The position numbers and the translations under genes were made by a program. The notes under the pieces are model-generated. The model saw nothing but the letters and a program-made list of their open reading frames with translations, was not told the origin of the DNA and did not search any database. 64,000 nucleotides of DNA from Flaccisagitta enflata (lineage: Eukaryota > Chaetognatha > Sagittoidea > Aphragmophora), in NCBI GenBank assembly GCA_965153355.1, contig OZ231128.1, positions 28,644,001 to 28,708,000 of the forward strand. The letters are read 5' to 3'. The first letter of the stretch is position 1. The number at the start of each line of letters is the position of its first letter. This document shows positions 24,008 to 36,632 of the stretch, in pieces.

Positions 24008-24455
24008 CTTGCAAGGATCGCAAGTGGTCAGCAGTACCAGTTGCCCTGCTCTGTTGCACGGTTGTGGAGTAAGAGTAGAGCAGAGGCCTTAAAGGTCCAA
24101 TGTTCTGTAGAAAAAGAAAAAGTACAAGTGAAATTGGGCAGGTTTTGGGTGTGGGACTATTAGCTATTATGGATTTGGACCTTTCAGCAGGAATTTGGGC
24201 CTCATGGCTGTGATATGACCTATGAGGCTGTGATTCGGGCTTGGAGGCTGAGACTTGAATATGGCGGTTAGGGGGGGATGGATGGATGGATGGATGGCGG
24301 AGAGGGAGGAAAAAAGATTTCCCCATGTATGAAAGCATAGGTACTTCACTACTTCACCCCTTTTGGGCCACTGCTCAAAAAGGAGGAGAAATTCCCCATA
24401 TGTGTGACAGGATAGGTCATGAGCCCCTTCAGGGCCGCCGCTCAAAAAGGAGTAG
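24008..24455 (-). mobile_element. Family B element, diverged, with a duplicated end
   Basis: Outer end GGATCGCAAGTGGTCAGCAG.. with GCCCTGCT at the left; core of GGGCTTGGAGGCTGAGACTT-like units; GGAT tetranucleotides. At the right there are two tandem copies of the end (CCCCTTTTGGGCCACTGCTC and CCCCTTCAGGGCCGCCGCTC, each followed by AAAAAGGAG). Confidence 0.5.
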
Positions 24456-25230
24456 GAGAAAAGAAAAAGAAAGATAATTAGAAGGCCACTTCCTAGGGTT
24501 TGAAGGCACACATAATAAAGGCAAACTAAGGATATGAGCAAGGAGTGGAGGAGTGGAAAAAAGGTCGAGATAAGTTCAGAAGAGCGATTGAGCCTCGACT
24601 GGGACTCCCAGAATTGAAATAAGATGCAGCCTTGTTAATCTTGTTTTCTTTTTTTTTTTCAAGTTCACCAAAAATTGTTGTGGGACAAATTGTCGATCTA
24701 TTTGCTCCCTTTATCTTAAGCTTATGTTTGGGAATGAACTGAAATTGTCATGAGACAAAACAAGAACAAAGAAAATGCAACAACAACGAATCTCGAGCCT
24801 TTCACATGACTACGAAGCCAAACCACGCCATTTAACGCCAATGTAACGCCAATGAAACGCCATGTAACGCAAATAGCAATACCGGAAGCTTCTTACCAAA
24901 TCTTACGCCACGACCAACGCTAACAACAACTCCACGGCTAACGCCAACTAACCAACTGAGCAAATTTCCAGGCTATGAATTTGTGGACTTCTACACAATT
25001 GCTTTGAGTTAACTGGGGCTTCAGCTTCCAAGAATACGAAATACAACGAATTTGAATTTCTTTGACTGGCGTTTTAATGAAAACGGTGAATGGTGAATTA
25101 TGGTTTAAGATAGATGCCATGCACATTGCACTTCAATCCCTCACTCACCCTTCCCCCATTCCCCCTCCCCCTTAACCCCGCCCCCATTCATCCCTGGTAG
25201 AAAGGGACGGGCGCGGACGGGGCCTCTAAT
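24456..25230. other. Non-coding, short AACGCC repeats
   Basis: About 24830-24955 has irregular repeats of the word AACGCCA spaced 8-20 bp. Nothing else recognised. Confidence 0.4.
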
Positions 25231-25233
25231 CAA

Positions 25234-25340
25234 TCAAAAATGTCCAAGAACTTGTTTCGTTCCGACAGAAGAAAGGAAAAGAGCTGAGAGCTGGGATTGG
25301 AAACCACTTCGATTAAACTGCTCAGAGCCTTGACCAGTCA
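25234..25340 (-). CDS. Possible terminal exon (minus)
   Basis: Downstream (minus strand) of a long CT tract, after GGTCAAG or GAGCAG acceptors, the frame reads GSEQFNRSGFQSQLSALFLS SVGTKQVLGHF and stops. The composition is plausible and the CT tract would serve as polypyrimidine tract. No partner exon was found, so this is weak. Confidence 0.25.
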
Positions 25341-25350
25341 CAAAGGCATA

Positions 25351-25530
<180 letters not shown>

Positions 25531-25727
25531 GACTGAGAAAGAAAGAAAAAGAAAATAAGAAAGAGAGAAAGAAAGCAAGAAAGGACGAAACAAGGGGAAA
25601 CGGAAAACTAGAGAGACAAGACAGATAGACAGACAGACAGAGACAAAGAGACAGAGGTAGACACATAGAGACAGTCAAATACAGTCACAAACATAAACGG
25701 ACATAATATCGCAGACTGACTTACAAT

Positions 25728-26334
25728 ACTATCTAGGAAATAATTATGGAATCAACTTCTGCCACAGATATCTTGGCTTCTAAAAAGGTTAGATAGCTTT
25801 TTCAAAAAAGCAAATTAATCTACATAAAAAAGTTTTCAAGATGAGTTCAATCTCATCTCTGTAGCTCAAACCGTTTAGAAATGACAAGCAAAAGAGTGAA
25901 AACTTTCATTTCCAAAATGGGTAGAAAAAACTGCCAATTATAGAACAAAGAAAATAAGGTTATCTTCTACTTGAGATATCTCTGCTTCTAAAAAGGCAAT
26001 TAACTTTTTTCAAAAAAAAACAAATTAATCTACATCAAACAATCTTCAAGATGGGTGCAATCTAGTTTCTGTGACTTTAACTGTTTAGAAATAACAAGCA
26101 AAAGTATGGAAACTCTCCATTAAATCAGAAGCTGGCATTAACTGCTCACAGATGGCAGAACAAGACCCTGCTAAACTGTATGAAAATCTTCACGAACTGC
26201 CCCTCTGCTGCAAAACTGAAGATATTAGTTCACAAAAATGAAGTACTCTTGCTATCAGCATCATGGTTTTAACGGAATTTAGTTGATAAATCAAATCACA
26301 CCCTTTTTCATTTCATAATTATTTCCTAGATAGT
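25728..26334. mobile_element. MITE-like element with an internal tandem duplication
   Basis: Inverted ends ACTATCTAGGAAATAATTAT at 25728 and 26334. Inside, a roughly 190-bp module is present twice in tandem (about 25755-25940 and 25945-26130): GGCTTCTAAAAAGG, CAAATTAATCTACAT, TTCAAGATG, GTTTAGAAATRACAAGCAAA. No coding capacity. Confidence 0.7.
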
Positions 26335-26384
26335 AGTTAAAAGAGCCAATCTGAGATGGTCAGACACAAGGACAGAGTCATGCA

Positions 26385-27316
<932 letters not shown>

Positions 27317-27318
27317 TA

Positions 27319-27921
27319 CAGGGTCATCCACCTGAGTTGTCGGATTCTGTTAAGCTTTTACTCTCTGATGCTAAGAGATACGGATTTGAAATTAATCAAG
27401 TCTTAAAGAGTATAGATTGACATTTTTTGTGTAAAAATTTCAGCCATTTTGGTCAAGTAGTTTGTCTTTAACATGGATTTTAACGTACAGCATTCATTTC
27501 AAGACTGAGCAGATTTTCTAGGAATTGCGCAAGTTAACACCCCAATTAGTTTTTGAATTTTTTTAGGAATCAATCCAAAACAGGCTTGAATCAGTGATGA
27601 AGTTAAAGTATTTCAATATGTTTGTCAGTTTATCTTCCATTTGAGATTTATTTTCTCTCTATGGCGTGAAGAGTTAAAAAAAAAATGAACATGAATGCAA
27701 GCAGAATTCTGAATTTCTGATGGACAATCTGTAAAATGGTAAAATACTTGTGTTACTTCAAATTAATGTAAAAGACAAACTACTTGACCAAAATGGCTGA
27801 AATTTTTACACAAAAAATGTCAATCTATACTCTTTCAGACGTGATCAATTTCAAATTTATGTCTCTTGGCATCTGGGATTAAAAGCTTAACAGAATCCGA
27901 CAACTCAGGTGGATGACCCAG
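27319..27921. mobile_element. TA-flanked MITE (family F), 603 bp
   Basis: About 170-bp inverted arms: GGGTCATCCACCTGAGTTGT, CGGATTCTGTTAAGC, ATTTCAGCCATTTTGGTCAA blocks at the left and their inverse at the right. TA flanks both ends (27317-27318, 27922-27923). The related copy at 10371 has diverged arms. Tc1/mariner-type insertion is inferred from the TA. Confidence 0.75.
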
Positions 27922-28390
27922 TAGGTGGAGCAATGCACTGTCTGCGCATCTGAGTATCTGTCTGTCCATTTATTTGTTGGTTTTTGTCAGTCAGTCTCTC
28001 TTTATTGGCGCGCAATGATACATTGGAGGGTCAACTCTGACTTAGAAGAAAGAAAGCGAGTTTTAAAAGAAAGTCGTAGGATAAGTGTTACTTTTTTTCT
28101 TACTTTTTTGATATGAAAAGTATGTAAAACATCTAAACCAGTAATGCTGAACATTTTTTATTTCCACAGTTTTATTCAGCGTCCTCATTTTACCCAGAGA
28201 GATGAAAATCCATTATCAGCGGGCATTTTTAACCTCGCTTTTTTTGCCTGCTAGCCATGGTTATAAGATTTGTTCTCATTCTATACAAGCCGCTGCACTT
28301 TTTATCAGTTAAGCCTGAATTTTTCAAAGAAATGATTGAGAGAGTTTAAGTAACAAAAAATTAGCAATTAACGCGGAGCCACAATATTGC

Positions 28391-28550
28391 ATGCCACGGA
28401 GAGAGGGGCAAGGACATACAACCTCCCTCTCTCACCATCTTAAATGCGCATTTTCAAACCTGACCGCGACTAACGGACAAAATGACCAATTAATCATTGG
28501 ACAGATAAAGGCTCTTAATGAGTCGCAATTTCATGACAAAAATCTGTTTT
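28391..28550 (+). other. Open frame of unknown status
   Basis: A plus-strand frame reads ..SNLTATNGQNDQLIIGQIKA LNESQFHDKN before running into a family A fragment. It looks protein-like but has no clear start or splice sites. Confidence 0.2.
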
Positions 28551-28640
28551 CAGTTGCGTGCTACGCGACTCTACGCCCAGCTTTGTCCGTCCGTCCAAAT
28601 GTCTGTCAGCTGGTCTGTCAGTCTGATTTTACTTTTTTTA
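28551..28640 (-). mobile_element. Family A 3'-end fragment
   Basis: CAGTTGCGTGCTACGCGACT hairpin, CTACGCCCAGCTTTGTCCGT and GTCC units. The 5' end was not found. Confidence 0.55.
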
Positions 28641-29107
28641 AGAAAGAACAATTCAAACAAACTGTGTTGGGGTATTTTAGCCTTACTGGGCACTTTAGCC
28701 TGCGTAATGTTGACACAGTCGCAAAAATAAGCGACATGATCAGAAATTGGCCAACAATTTTTATGTAACGGAACAATAAGTAAGAGTGGCTGTGGTAATG
28801 GGAGAAGACTCAGTATTTGCCTCAAACAATTTCCCAAACATGGCTGTGGTTTTTGTTACTATGGATACTAGAAAAATATCATCATGCCATTTCAGGTTTG
28901 CAACTCCCACCCTTCAGTTCAAAATTGGAACGAAGCTTTCGAGTGAAAGTTTCATCCCGGATTTGGTCGGATAGCAAATATGCTAGGCATTAGAGAAATA
29001 GAATCGAGGTCTTACCAATTTGAGATTGAATTTTAACCAGATATGTGGATGGGAGGGGGAGACTTCACGGAAATGAAAGAGAATGGAAGGTTTTGAAGTG
29101 GAATGCA

Positions 29108-29228
<121 letters not shown>

Positions 29229-29399
29229 AGACAGACCGATGGACAAAATCAGACAGTGACAGAAAGATAGACAGACCGACAGAGACAAACAGAGACAGAG
29301 TGCAAACGATCAAGTCATTTAGCCCATTCATGTGATTTTTTAAAACTTTTTATACATCTTTTTTTTATAATCGAATAATGTATTTCAATGAAATCAATC

Positions 29400-29520
29400 G
29401 AAAAAGGGTCACTAGAGCATTTTAGCAGGCGCAGTGAAGTCAAAGACCGCAAAAACATTTAAAAGTAAAATGTGTTGTACAAACGAAGCGGGATGTTGAA
29501 TTGCGCACCACGAGATTTTT
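29400..29520 (+). mobile_element. Old family A relic
   Basis: GCAGTGAAGTCAAAGACCGC and a terminal GAATTGCGCACCACGAG match the diverged core and end of the copy at 5776-5960. Heavily decayed. Confidence 0.4.
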
Positions 29521-29692
29521 GCGTGTTAAATCTTATCATGGATGGATGTACTTATACTTATTTTAAATTTTACTTATATTGAATTTTACCTCCACACCAC
29601 CTTTAACCAAATCAGTCAAATATTACATAGCCTCATGAAGGAAAATAAAGTTTAGTTAGATAAGGGAAAAAAACTAAAAAGCGGAAAAAAGT

Positions 29693-30208
29693 TAACAGTC
29701 AGCGGACAAAACACAATAGGTATATCACTCTGTGGTTTTGATCCAACCCAATGATGTTGAACAGAAGGCTGTAAAGAACAACTGGTTGTTGAAATTACAG
29801 CTGGCTGTTAAGTTACAAAGTTGGCAAAAATCCAACTTTCACCAAATTGAATGAGACCTCTAGATTCATAATCCTAAGAAGTTTGATATGTTACAACATA
29901 TATTTTTACATGAAAATAAAACTTGTTTATCATTGTTTAATTCAATTATAACGCAATGTTAAAAAAAAATATTTTTTACAAGTGCTAAGTGTGACATATC
30001 AAACTTATCAGAATTTCATCAGAAGTATGAATCTGCAGGTCTCATTCTATTTAAGAAAAATTGGATTTTTGCCAACTTTGTAACTTAACAGCCGGCTGTA
30101 ATTTCAACAATCAGTTGTTCTTTACAGCATTCTGTTCAATATCAGTGAGTTGAATCAGAACCAACGGATTGATATATATACCTATTGTGTTTTGTCCGCT
30201 GTCTGTTA
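29693..30208. mobile_element. Foldback MITE (family D), about 516 bp
   Basis: Inverted arms of about 220 bp. Left TAACAGTCAGCGGACAAAAC, ACAATAGGTATAT...; right ends ATACCTATTGTGTTTTGTCC GCTGTCTGTTA. Shared internal blocks include GTTACAAAGTTGGCAAAAAT and TGAATGAGACCT. The central spacer is about 60 bp of A/T. TA at both outer ends suggests Tc1/mariner-type mobilisation. Confidence 0.8.
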
Positions 30209-30739
30209 TAGCTGTACATAACAGTGATTTGGTTGTATTGTGGTCAGCTCTATTTTTTTAGTTTACCATAATCAAACCCAAATCGATTTAACTGTTGATG
30301 AAACTATTTTCTTTAGATTTAGTTTCTTAGGCCTGTAGAAAACTCTGGGCTCACCTATGGCAGCAAAGCAAGATGTTTGCTCATCATGAAACATGAATTG
30401 CAATCAAAGGTGACACATTATGTTTTAAGAAAAGCTAGAGGATTGTTCTTCTTTTATCGTTTCTCTGGGCGAAGTGCTTAGAGACAGACACACTGACATA
30501 CAGAATGACAGTGTCTTTATGACTGCTGGCCCAAAAACCCACATTATTTGCAATAAATACATAAAAAATGATTGGTGAGATCTGTAAACTTCACATTTGA
30601 CTATTGTATGTGAACTAAAGTTGCTTGAATCTACCAGTAATGGCGACTGTCGCCGGGAGGAAAAAAGTCATAAAAATTGGTCGCTTTTCACCATGCTTTT
30701 GTTCAGTTACTGATTTTTTTTTATTTGTTGGATCAAATC

Positions 30740-31100
30740 AATGTCCTGTAGAACATGGAGGGACTTTGGTTGGTCGTTTGTTTGTTCATCCATGCATCCC
30801 CCCATCAGGTTTCAAACCTCTCAGACCTCTCAGACCTTAAATTAGCCCTTTCATCCCTCATATCATCCTTATCAGCCCTGAAATCAGCTCCTTCAGGCCT
30901 TAAATCTGCCCTCACAGGCCCTAATCAGTCTTTGAAACTGACCCTCGTAGCCCTGAAACCATCTCTCTCAGGCCTCATATCAGCCTTTTCAGGCCTCAAA
31001 TCAGTCCCCTCAGGCTTCAAACCAGTCAAGCAAGAGCTCACACCAGCCTTCACAGGCCTAAAATTAGCCCTCTCAAGCCTCAACCAAGCTTTTGGGCAGC
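30740..31100 (+). mobile_element. Family B element, left part
   Basis: TGTCCTGTAGAACATGGAGG, GTTTGTTTGTTCATCC, then CAGGCCTCAAATCAGTCCCC-like units through 31085. It shares its right end (AGCTTTTGGGCAGCGGCC) with the next copy. Confidence 0.5.
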
Positions 31101-31530
31101 GGCCTTGAAGGGGTTGATGACCTACTAGGCTTTCAAACATATAGGGAATTTTCTCCCCCTTCTTCTTCTTCTTCTTCTTCTTCTTCTCCTCCTTCTCCTT
31201 CGTACCCTCCCTTCCCCCAACCTCGATGCCTATATCTCAGCCTCGAGGCCCATATCCCAGCCTCAAGGCCCAATACCCAGTCTTGAAACCCAAATCCCAA
31301 CCTCAAGGCCCTAATCCCAACCCCAAGGCCCAAATTCCAGTCTCAAGGGATTTGGGCCTCAAGACTGGGATTTGGGCCTCGAGGCTGGGATATGGGCCTC
31401 GAGGCTGAGATATGGGCCTGGAGGCTGGGGGAGGGGGGGGGGGTGTGGAAGAGGAGGAGGAGAAGAAGAAGGAGGAGAAAATTCCTCATATGTGTGAAAG
31501 CATAGGTCATGGACCCCTTCGGTAGGGGAC
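31085..31530 (+). mobile_element. Family B subfamily with self-inverted core
   Basis: TTTTGGGCAGCGGCCTTGAA.. and an AACATATAGGGAATTTTCTC block at the left; their inverse (AGAAAATTCCTCATATGTGT ... CCCCTTCGGTAGGG) at the right. The minisatellite core itself flips orientation near 31350 (CCCAGCCTCAAGGCC to GGGCCTCGAGGCTGGG), so the whole element is nearly palindromic. Confidence 0.6.
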
Positions 31531-31771
31531 GAGCTACAACTTAAAATTTCTAAGGCTGAAGGCGCATCTCGTTTTGAAAAAAACTCGCCCCCTGAAGGGT
31601 TGAGAGTCATTGAAGGCGCAAATCACCACTGATCTAGGCGTTCTTGGTTTTGATCAACGGAGATTCGATTTCTCTTGCCGTCGGCTTTAACTAAACATTA
31701 TTATTTTCTTCTTAGGGGCCCCTAAGGGCCCCTAAAAAAGCCCTTATTGAGAATTTTTTTTTGAAAAAAAA

Positions 31772-32115
31772 AGTGGGGTGCAATCGATAGGAAATTGTTT
31801 GATTTGCCTAGATCCAAAATCTTGTATTTTCTTTTTTTTTTTCAAAAAACTTAAAAATTTTTGTGTCGCGCGTCAGGGACTTAAAAAAAAAATCATAAAA
31901 TATTTGTTTGAAAAATGGTTTTCAAAAGTGGGGTGCTAACAATAGGAAATTGTTTGATTTGCCTAGATCCAAAATCTTGTATTTTCATTTTTTTTTTTTT
32001 AATTTTTTGTATCGCGCGTCAGGGACTAAATATTTTTTTGAAAAATGGTTTTCAAAAGTGGGATGCAATCGATAGGAAATTGTTTTATTCGCCTAGATCC
32101 AAAATCCTGTAACCT
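31772..32115 (+). repeat. Three tandem copies of a 130-155-bp unit
   Basis: Each copy has GTGGGGTGCAATCGATAGGA, AATTGTTTGATTTGCCTAGA, TCCAAAATCTTGTATTTTC, and the first two have RTCGCGCGTCAGGGACT. Copies start near 31773, 31928 and 32058. Confidence 0.85.
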
Positions 32116-32344
32116 TACTTTTTTCAAAAAAATGAAAAAATTTGATTGGGGGCGAGTTCAAAGAAAAAACGGAAAAAAAGAATATCGGTTTTCTCCTTTA
32201 CTTTTCAAGTATGAAAAAGGCCGTAACTTCTAAACTATTGATGCGATTGTCCTGAAATTTGAAATACTAGCTGACGTCATGCTTCTCGACATACAAGCTA
32301 AAAATCTTGATTGTGAACCGTCGTAAAGTTGGACACACTTCTTT

Positions 32345-32425
32345 GCCTACCTTCGGGGCCGCTGCCCTGCTCCCCCCTCAACTTCTACCACAACCTACTT
32401 AAGCAGGGCACGGGTACCGCTGATC
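32345..32425 (+). mobile_element. Family B outer-end fragment
   Basis: GGGGCCGCTGCCCTGCT, a hairpin AAGCAGGGCACGGGTACC and GCTGATCATCTAACGC. The inner part is missing or replaced by the repeats to the left. Confidence 0.5.
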
Positions 32426-32489
32426 ATCTAACGCTTTTGCGACTGCTGTATTTGTGCTGCAGCACTAAATGAATAGGAGTATGAAGGGT

Positions 32490-33608
32490 TAACGTCCTGT
32501 AGAACAATGGGTTGAATTGTTACGTCCATCTATCTGCCTCCCCCCGCCTCCCCGAGACCCCAGCCAACCAGGCCTATTTGGCCAAGAATCTGCCCCTCTG
32601 AGGCTTCTAATTCGCCCTCTGACGCCTCAAATCCACCCTCTTAAAACCTCAAATCTGTTTTCTCAAGCTTCAAATCGGCCCTCTCATGCCTCAAATCTGC
32701 CCTGCTCTTTCAAGACCTCAATCTGCTATCTCTCTAATCTGTTCTTTAAGACCACTCAGAACTGTTACTAGCCCTCTTAGGTTTACGATTTAACATAAAA
32801 TTTGCCATTCTATGACCTCAAGCTAGTCTTTCCTAGGCCTCAAATCAACCCTCCAAGTCCTAGCCCTTAATGTAGTCTCCTCTTATTTTTCACATTTTAG
32901 AGAAATTCAACCCTGTGTTCCACAGGACATTGGCCCTATGGGGCTGCTGCCCTGCTCTCATCCTAAACATTTGCAGCAGGGCAACGGGTACCACTGGCCG
33001 TGTAACACCCCTGACAAAATTAGGCGAACTGGGGTTGAATTTCATGTATTTGAGCCTGACAAAGTGATTTAAATGGTACTTTGGGATATGTACATATGGA
33101 GTAAGGTAAGTTCCGTCTGAGTTCAGCCAAAATTACCAAAAAGAATAGGTTGAAATTCTATTTTATAGCCATTCTCTGATAAAAGACAGTTCCACTTTGT
33201 CCATTATTACCAAGTTTCTTATTGCACATTTTTTTAGCTGCAAGGGCTGCCCCTGCCCATTTCTTTGACCTCCTCTCTTAGTTTTATCTACAGAATGAGT
33301 CTTTAGCCATCAAAGGCCAAAAAACTTGGGTATAGGCCGCGAAAAACAGCTGTAGGGTTGTGCCATCTTTTTGTAAAAATATTTCTGGGAAAATCCGTCA
33401 CAATCTGATTTGCCATTTCTGACTTATCACCTTCTCACCCCTCTACCAGTGAATAATCCCCGTATGTTGCTCTACTATGTTAAAATATGACATTTTAGCT
33501 ATCTCTATGTCAAATCTTGCAGAGCTTGGGCCAATATTTCACCCTCTAAGTCATATGTTCCCAGTTCGCCTAATTATGTCAGGGGTGTTATAATCCATGG
33601 ATGACTAA
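32490..33608 (+). mobile_element. Family B element interrupted by a TA MITE
   Basis: GTCCTGTAGAACAATGGG.. left repeat, CCTCAAATCTGCCCTC-like core, the inverted repeat GAAATTCAACCCTGTGTTCC, outer end ..GGGTACCACTGGCCGTG, then a 584-bp MITE, then the rest of the end TAATCCATGGATGACTAA at 33591-33608. Removing the MITE plus one TA restores the normal length of the end. Confidence 0.75.
33005..33588. mobile_element. TA MITE nested in a family B end
   Basis: Perfectly placed inverted ends ACACCCCTGACAAAATTAGG and its inverse CCTAATTATGTCAGGGGTGT, about 30 bp, flanked by TA (33003-33004, 33589-33590). No coding frame. The insertion splits a known family B sequence, so both boundaries and the TA duplication are seen directly. 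Confidence 0.9.
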
Positions 33609-33659
33609 TTCAGGCCTTGATTCAGCCCCCCCACACACATACCCAAATGGCGACTAAAA

Positions 33660-33752
33660 CGCTCGTTTTTTCCCTTTTCGTCTCATGCATTATGGACTGA
33701 CCAACAGACGGACCAATGGACGGACAAAGCCTCGCATAGAGTTGCGTGTCCA
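33660..33752 (+). mobile_element. Family A 3'-end fragment
   Basis: CTTTTCGTCTCATGCATTATGGAC, GACC/GGAC units, GACAAAGCCTCGCATAGAGT then TGCGTGTCC. The hairpin is incomplete. Confidence 0.5.
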
Positions 33753-34679
33753 AAACCAAATATGTGCCATTCCAGGCAGAAAATGGCTTAACTTTCACAA
33801 GTGCGCCAAATCAAAATTGGAAAAATTCGATTTAAACCCAGCGTCTCCAAAAGCTGGAGAGGGCGTGGGGGGGGGGGGGGGAGGAGGGAGGAATCAGTCT
33901 ATAACTTTATATTAATCTCCTTGTCTCAATATCTTTACATTGGCCTTGTTTTTCTTAGACTAGTTATCTTAAAACTTTAATGTGCCAATTACGCCAATCA
34001 TACTCAATTTTATGTCGTCCTCTATTAAGGTATTTGTCATTACCCATCCCTTGACGGACTTGATACGACGCAGAGCCAGATCGGACGAGCAGTTTTTATT
34101 CATCCCTTTCTATAGGCTGTTGCAATTTTTTTTACCCCTTTGATGAAATCATGATTGTGGTCATATATCATACGTACACTATCTTATGCCTAAATGCCCA
34201 CAAATGAGTACCGGGCCCGAGTAATGATGTTTTATGGGTCTTAATCATTGATACAATAGTCATATCTGAAGAAAACTGAGTTCCCTTGCCTATTTCATCA
34301 GCGGGAGTAATGAAGCTTTTCATCAAAAGCATCACTTCTGGTATGTCAATGATGGAACTTTTAGCTAATCCTAAGGTTATTTTCACTACGAAAAAAATCT
34401 GGAGGCTTCAGGCTTTAATGTAAGCTCATAAAAAAAATTCAAAGTTAAGATGTCGAAGTGACCATTAGATATCGATTTTTTGTACTTTTTTTGTATTATT
34501 TCATCATTCAGCTATCCAACATGCAATGAGTGGGGCTCGCTGAGTGAAAATAGTGTTGTTACGTGTCAGAGGGGATTATGGCTCGGTTCTTACCATGGGG
34601 AAGCTCTTCAGACATGCTAAATCGGTTTCCAATGGGAGATCATCACTAATTATTACATTTTTGAAAATATTATTTTCAG
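33753..34679. other. Unassigned; open minus frame at 34168-34386
   Basis: A minus-strand frame of 73 codons (..KSSIIDIPEVMLLMKSFITP ADEIGKGTQ..) has protein-like composition but no recognisable family, start or splice sites. It could be a decayed element-encoded protein. Confidence 0.25.
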
Positions 34680-34822
34680 TTTTGAGAATTATAAATCTCT
34701 AAAATAAATACAAATCATGCATTTTTGAGAACATAGCGGCCTTGGCATTATAAATGGCTAGCCCGCTATGTTTTTGTTTTTTTCATTTTCTCATTTTCTA
34801 TGCAAATTTATAATTCTCAGTG
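34680..34822. mobile_element. Small foldback element
   Basis: GAGAATTATAAAT at the left and ATTTATAATTCTC at the right, with an inner pair ACATAGCGG/CCGCTATGT. About 143 bp in total. Confidence 0.6.
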
Positions 34823-35260
34823 AATTAATTATGGAACCTTTTTTCATCATTTTTCTCTTATTTTATGTCAAGTAGATACAGCTTGCAAGACATAGATCAA
34901 ACGCACTATGATGGGTGGGCATGGACATTAACAAGGCAATATGTTATCTAAATAAAAATAGCTGTTGATTGGGCAGGGGCAGTAACATGCTTGGGCAGAG
35001 GCTAAAAGCACAAAGAGTTTGTCATTTTCCAAAACAAAGCCAGATACATCGCTACCCTAGAAATCTGTTAGCGAGCTGGAGCATTAGGGCAAGGTCCTCG
35101 GGGCAGGGGCAGTGTTGTAAAATATCTCTTTAGAAACACTAAATTTTGTGAAAGACGGATAAACAAACCATCATCCACCACGTTAGCCTTACTGTTCAGA
35201 AATATATGACTGAACAATGAAATAAATCGAATCATTAAATGATTTGTTTAATGAATGAAA
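34823..35260. other. Unassigned, with a family A relic
   Basis: About 35031-35110 (AACAAAGCCAGATACATCGC ... GGGGCAGGGGCAGTG) resembles a decayed family A 5' half. Confidence 0.35.
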
Positions 35261-35261
35261 A

Positions 35262-35372
35262 ATGTAAGGATTGAATGAATGAATGAATAAATGAATGAAT
35301 GAATGAATGAATGAATGAATGAATGAATGCATGAATGCATGAATGAAGGAAGGAGAGAATGAATGAATGAAT
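35262..35372 (+). repeat. (GAAT)n array
   Basis: GAAT tetranucleotides with a few GCAT and GAAG variants. Confidence 0.95.
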
Positions 35373-35602
35373 CAATAGCTTGAGAAGCAATAGGAACAAA
35401 CGCAAACATCAAACTTGCTCAAATATGATCTAGAACCAAATGCTTGCAAGACTTTATGACCGTAATTTTGGTCCCCCTCTCTCACTTAATTTTTTGGTCT
35501 CTTTCATTCTCTCGTATCATACCAGTAAAGGCAGCTATTGCCGACCAGAAAAATACCGTCAAGGTGTTTTGTTTTTTTTGTTTTTGTTTTTTGTTTTGAG
35601 AA

Positions 35603-35729
35603 ACAAGGCCAAGTAGGCCAATAAGATGTGACGTGTGTATCGTTGAACAAACGCGTTACCCGACAGACCAACCAACCGACCAACCAACCAACGGACACAG
35701 CCAGCTATAAAGGTGCATTGTTGCACCTA
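35603..35729 (+). mobile_element. Family A element, AGGTGC subtype, diverged
   Basis: ACAAGGCCAAGTAGGCC start, decayed tag AGATGTGAC at 35624-35632, CAACCGACC units, hairpin AGGTGC/GCACCT at 35711-35728. The tag and right arm match at only 6 of 9 positions. Confidence 0.65.
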
Positions 35730-35804
35730 AAAAGCAGTTTCACTGATTAAATTCTCAATTTTCTATTTTTGATTTTTTCCAATAATCTTGATTTCATACC
35801 TTTT

Positions 35805-35946
35805 TAGTTGCTGACACGCGACTCTACACCTTGCCATGTTGGTTGGTCTGTCTGTCCGTAAAATTTCTAAATTGCGAGCGGTTTTGGCATTACTGCTCCT
35901 GCCGAACCGTCCGCGACTGGATTGCCGTGTATCCGGCCTTGTTTTT
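35805..35946 (-). mobile_element. Family A element
   Basis: Hairpin AGTTGCTGACACGCGACT at 35806-35823. The tag (reverse complement of 35909-35918, AGTCGCGGAC) matches 8 of 10. Ends GTATCCGGCCTTGTT. Confidence 0.65.
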
Positions 35947-36030
35947 TGGTCGCGGAAGTGTAATACAACAAAGGGATTTGTTCATCTGTCTCTTCTAAAG
36001 CGTGTTTGTGGAAACATCATGCCCGAGTTG

Positions 36031-36177
36031 AACAAGCCAGGATACACGGCAATCCAGTCCCGGCCCAGATGGATGGGCGGGAGCAGTAACTAAAAAATTG
36101 CTTGCAATTTAAAAATGTTATGGGGGGACCAACCGATCTACCAACACGGCAAGGTGTCAAGTCGCGTGTCCGCGAGT
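36031..36177 (+). mobile_element. Family A element, head to head with the previous one
   Basis: AACAAGCCAGGATACACGGC start and hairpin AGTCGCGTGTCCGCGAGT at 36160-36177. It shares the ACCAACACGGCAAGGTGT subterminal block with the copy at 35805, in the opposite orientation, about 85 bp away. Confidence 0.65.
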
Positions 36178-36224
36178 AAAAAAATGAAAATGGGCGTTTG
36201 AAATGCCGCAGTAATGATTTGCGA

Positions 36225-36226
<2 letters not shown>

Positions 36227-36310
<84 letters not shown>
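36227..36310 (+). repeat. (GT)n microsatellite
   Basis: Uninterrupted GT dinucleotides. Confidence 0.97.
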
Positions 36311-36312
<2 letters not shown>

Positions 36313-36384
36313 GGATACTGTGATTCCTTGTGACTTGACGTTTCCTTCTTTTGTTCTGTGTGAACAAATTACTGCTTGACTGTA

Positions 36385-36632
36385 TCAATGAATGAATGAA
36401 TGTTTAAATGAATGATTGACTGAATGAATAAATGAATTACCTGATGTCCGTATGAATAGATGAAGCCTGATGCTATCATAAAGAAACGCGTCTTAAACTC
36501 GACCTATTATATTCTCATTGAATGAATTGATGAATGAAATAGTGAATGATGAATGTATGACTGAATGAATGGATGAATGAATTGATGAATGAATTGATGA
36601 ATGAATAAATGAATGAATAAATGAATGAATAT
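36385..36632 (+). repeat. (TGAA)n array, interrupted
   Basis: TGAA units in two blocks (36386-36440 and 36520-36632) with degenerate sequence between. Confidence 0.85.

Noticed and set aside
23529-24338. 269-codon minus-strand frame rich in Phe
   Set aside because: It is the reverse of a GAA/AAAAAG array fused to a family B element; no start, splice or composition support.
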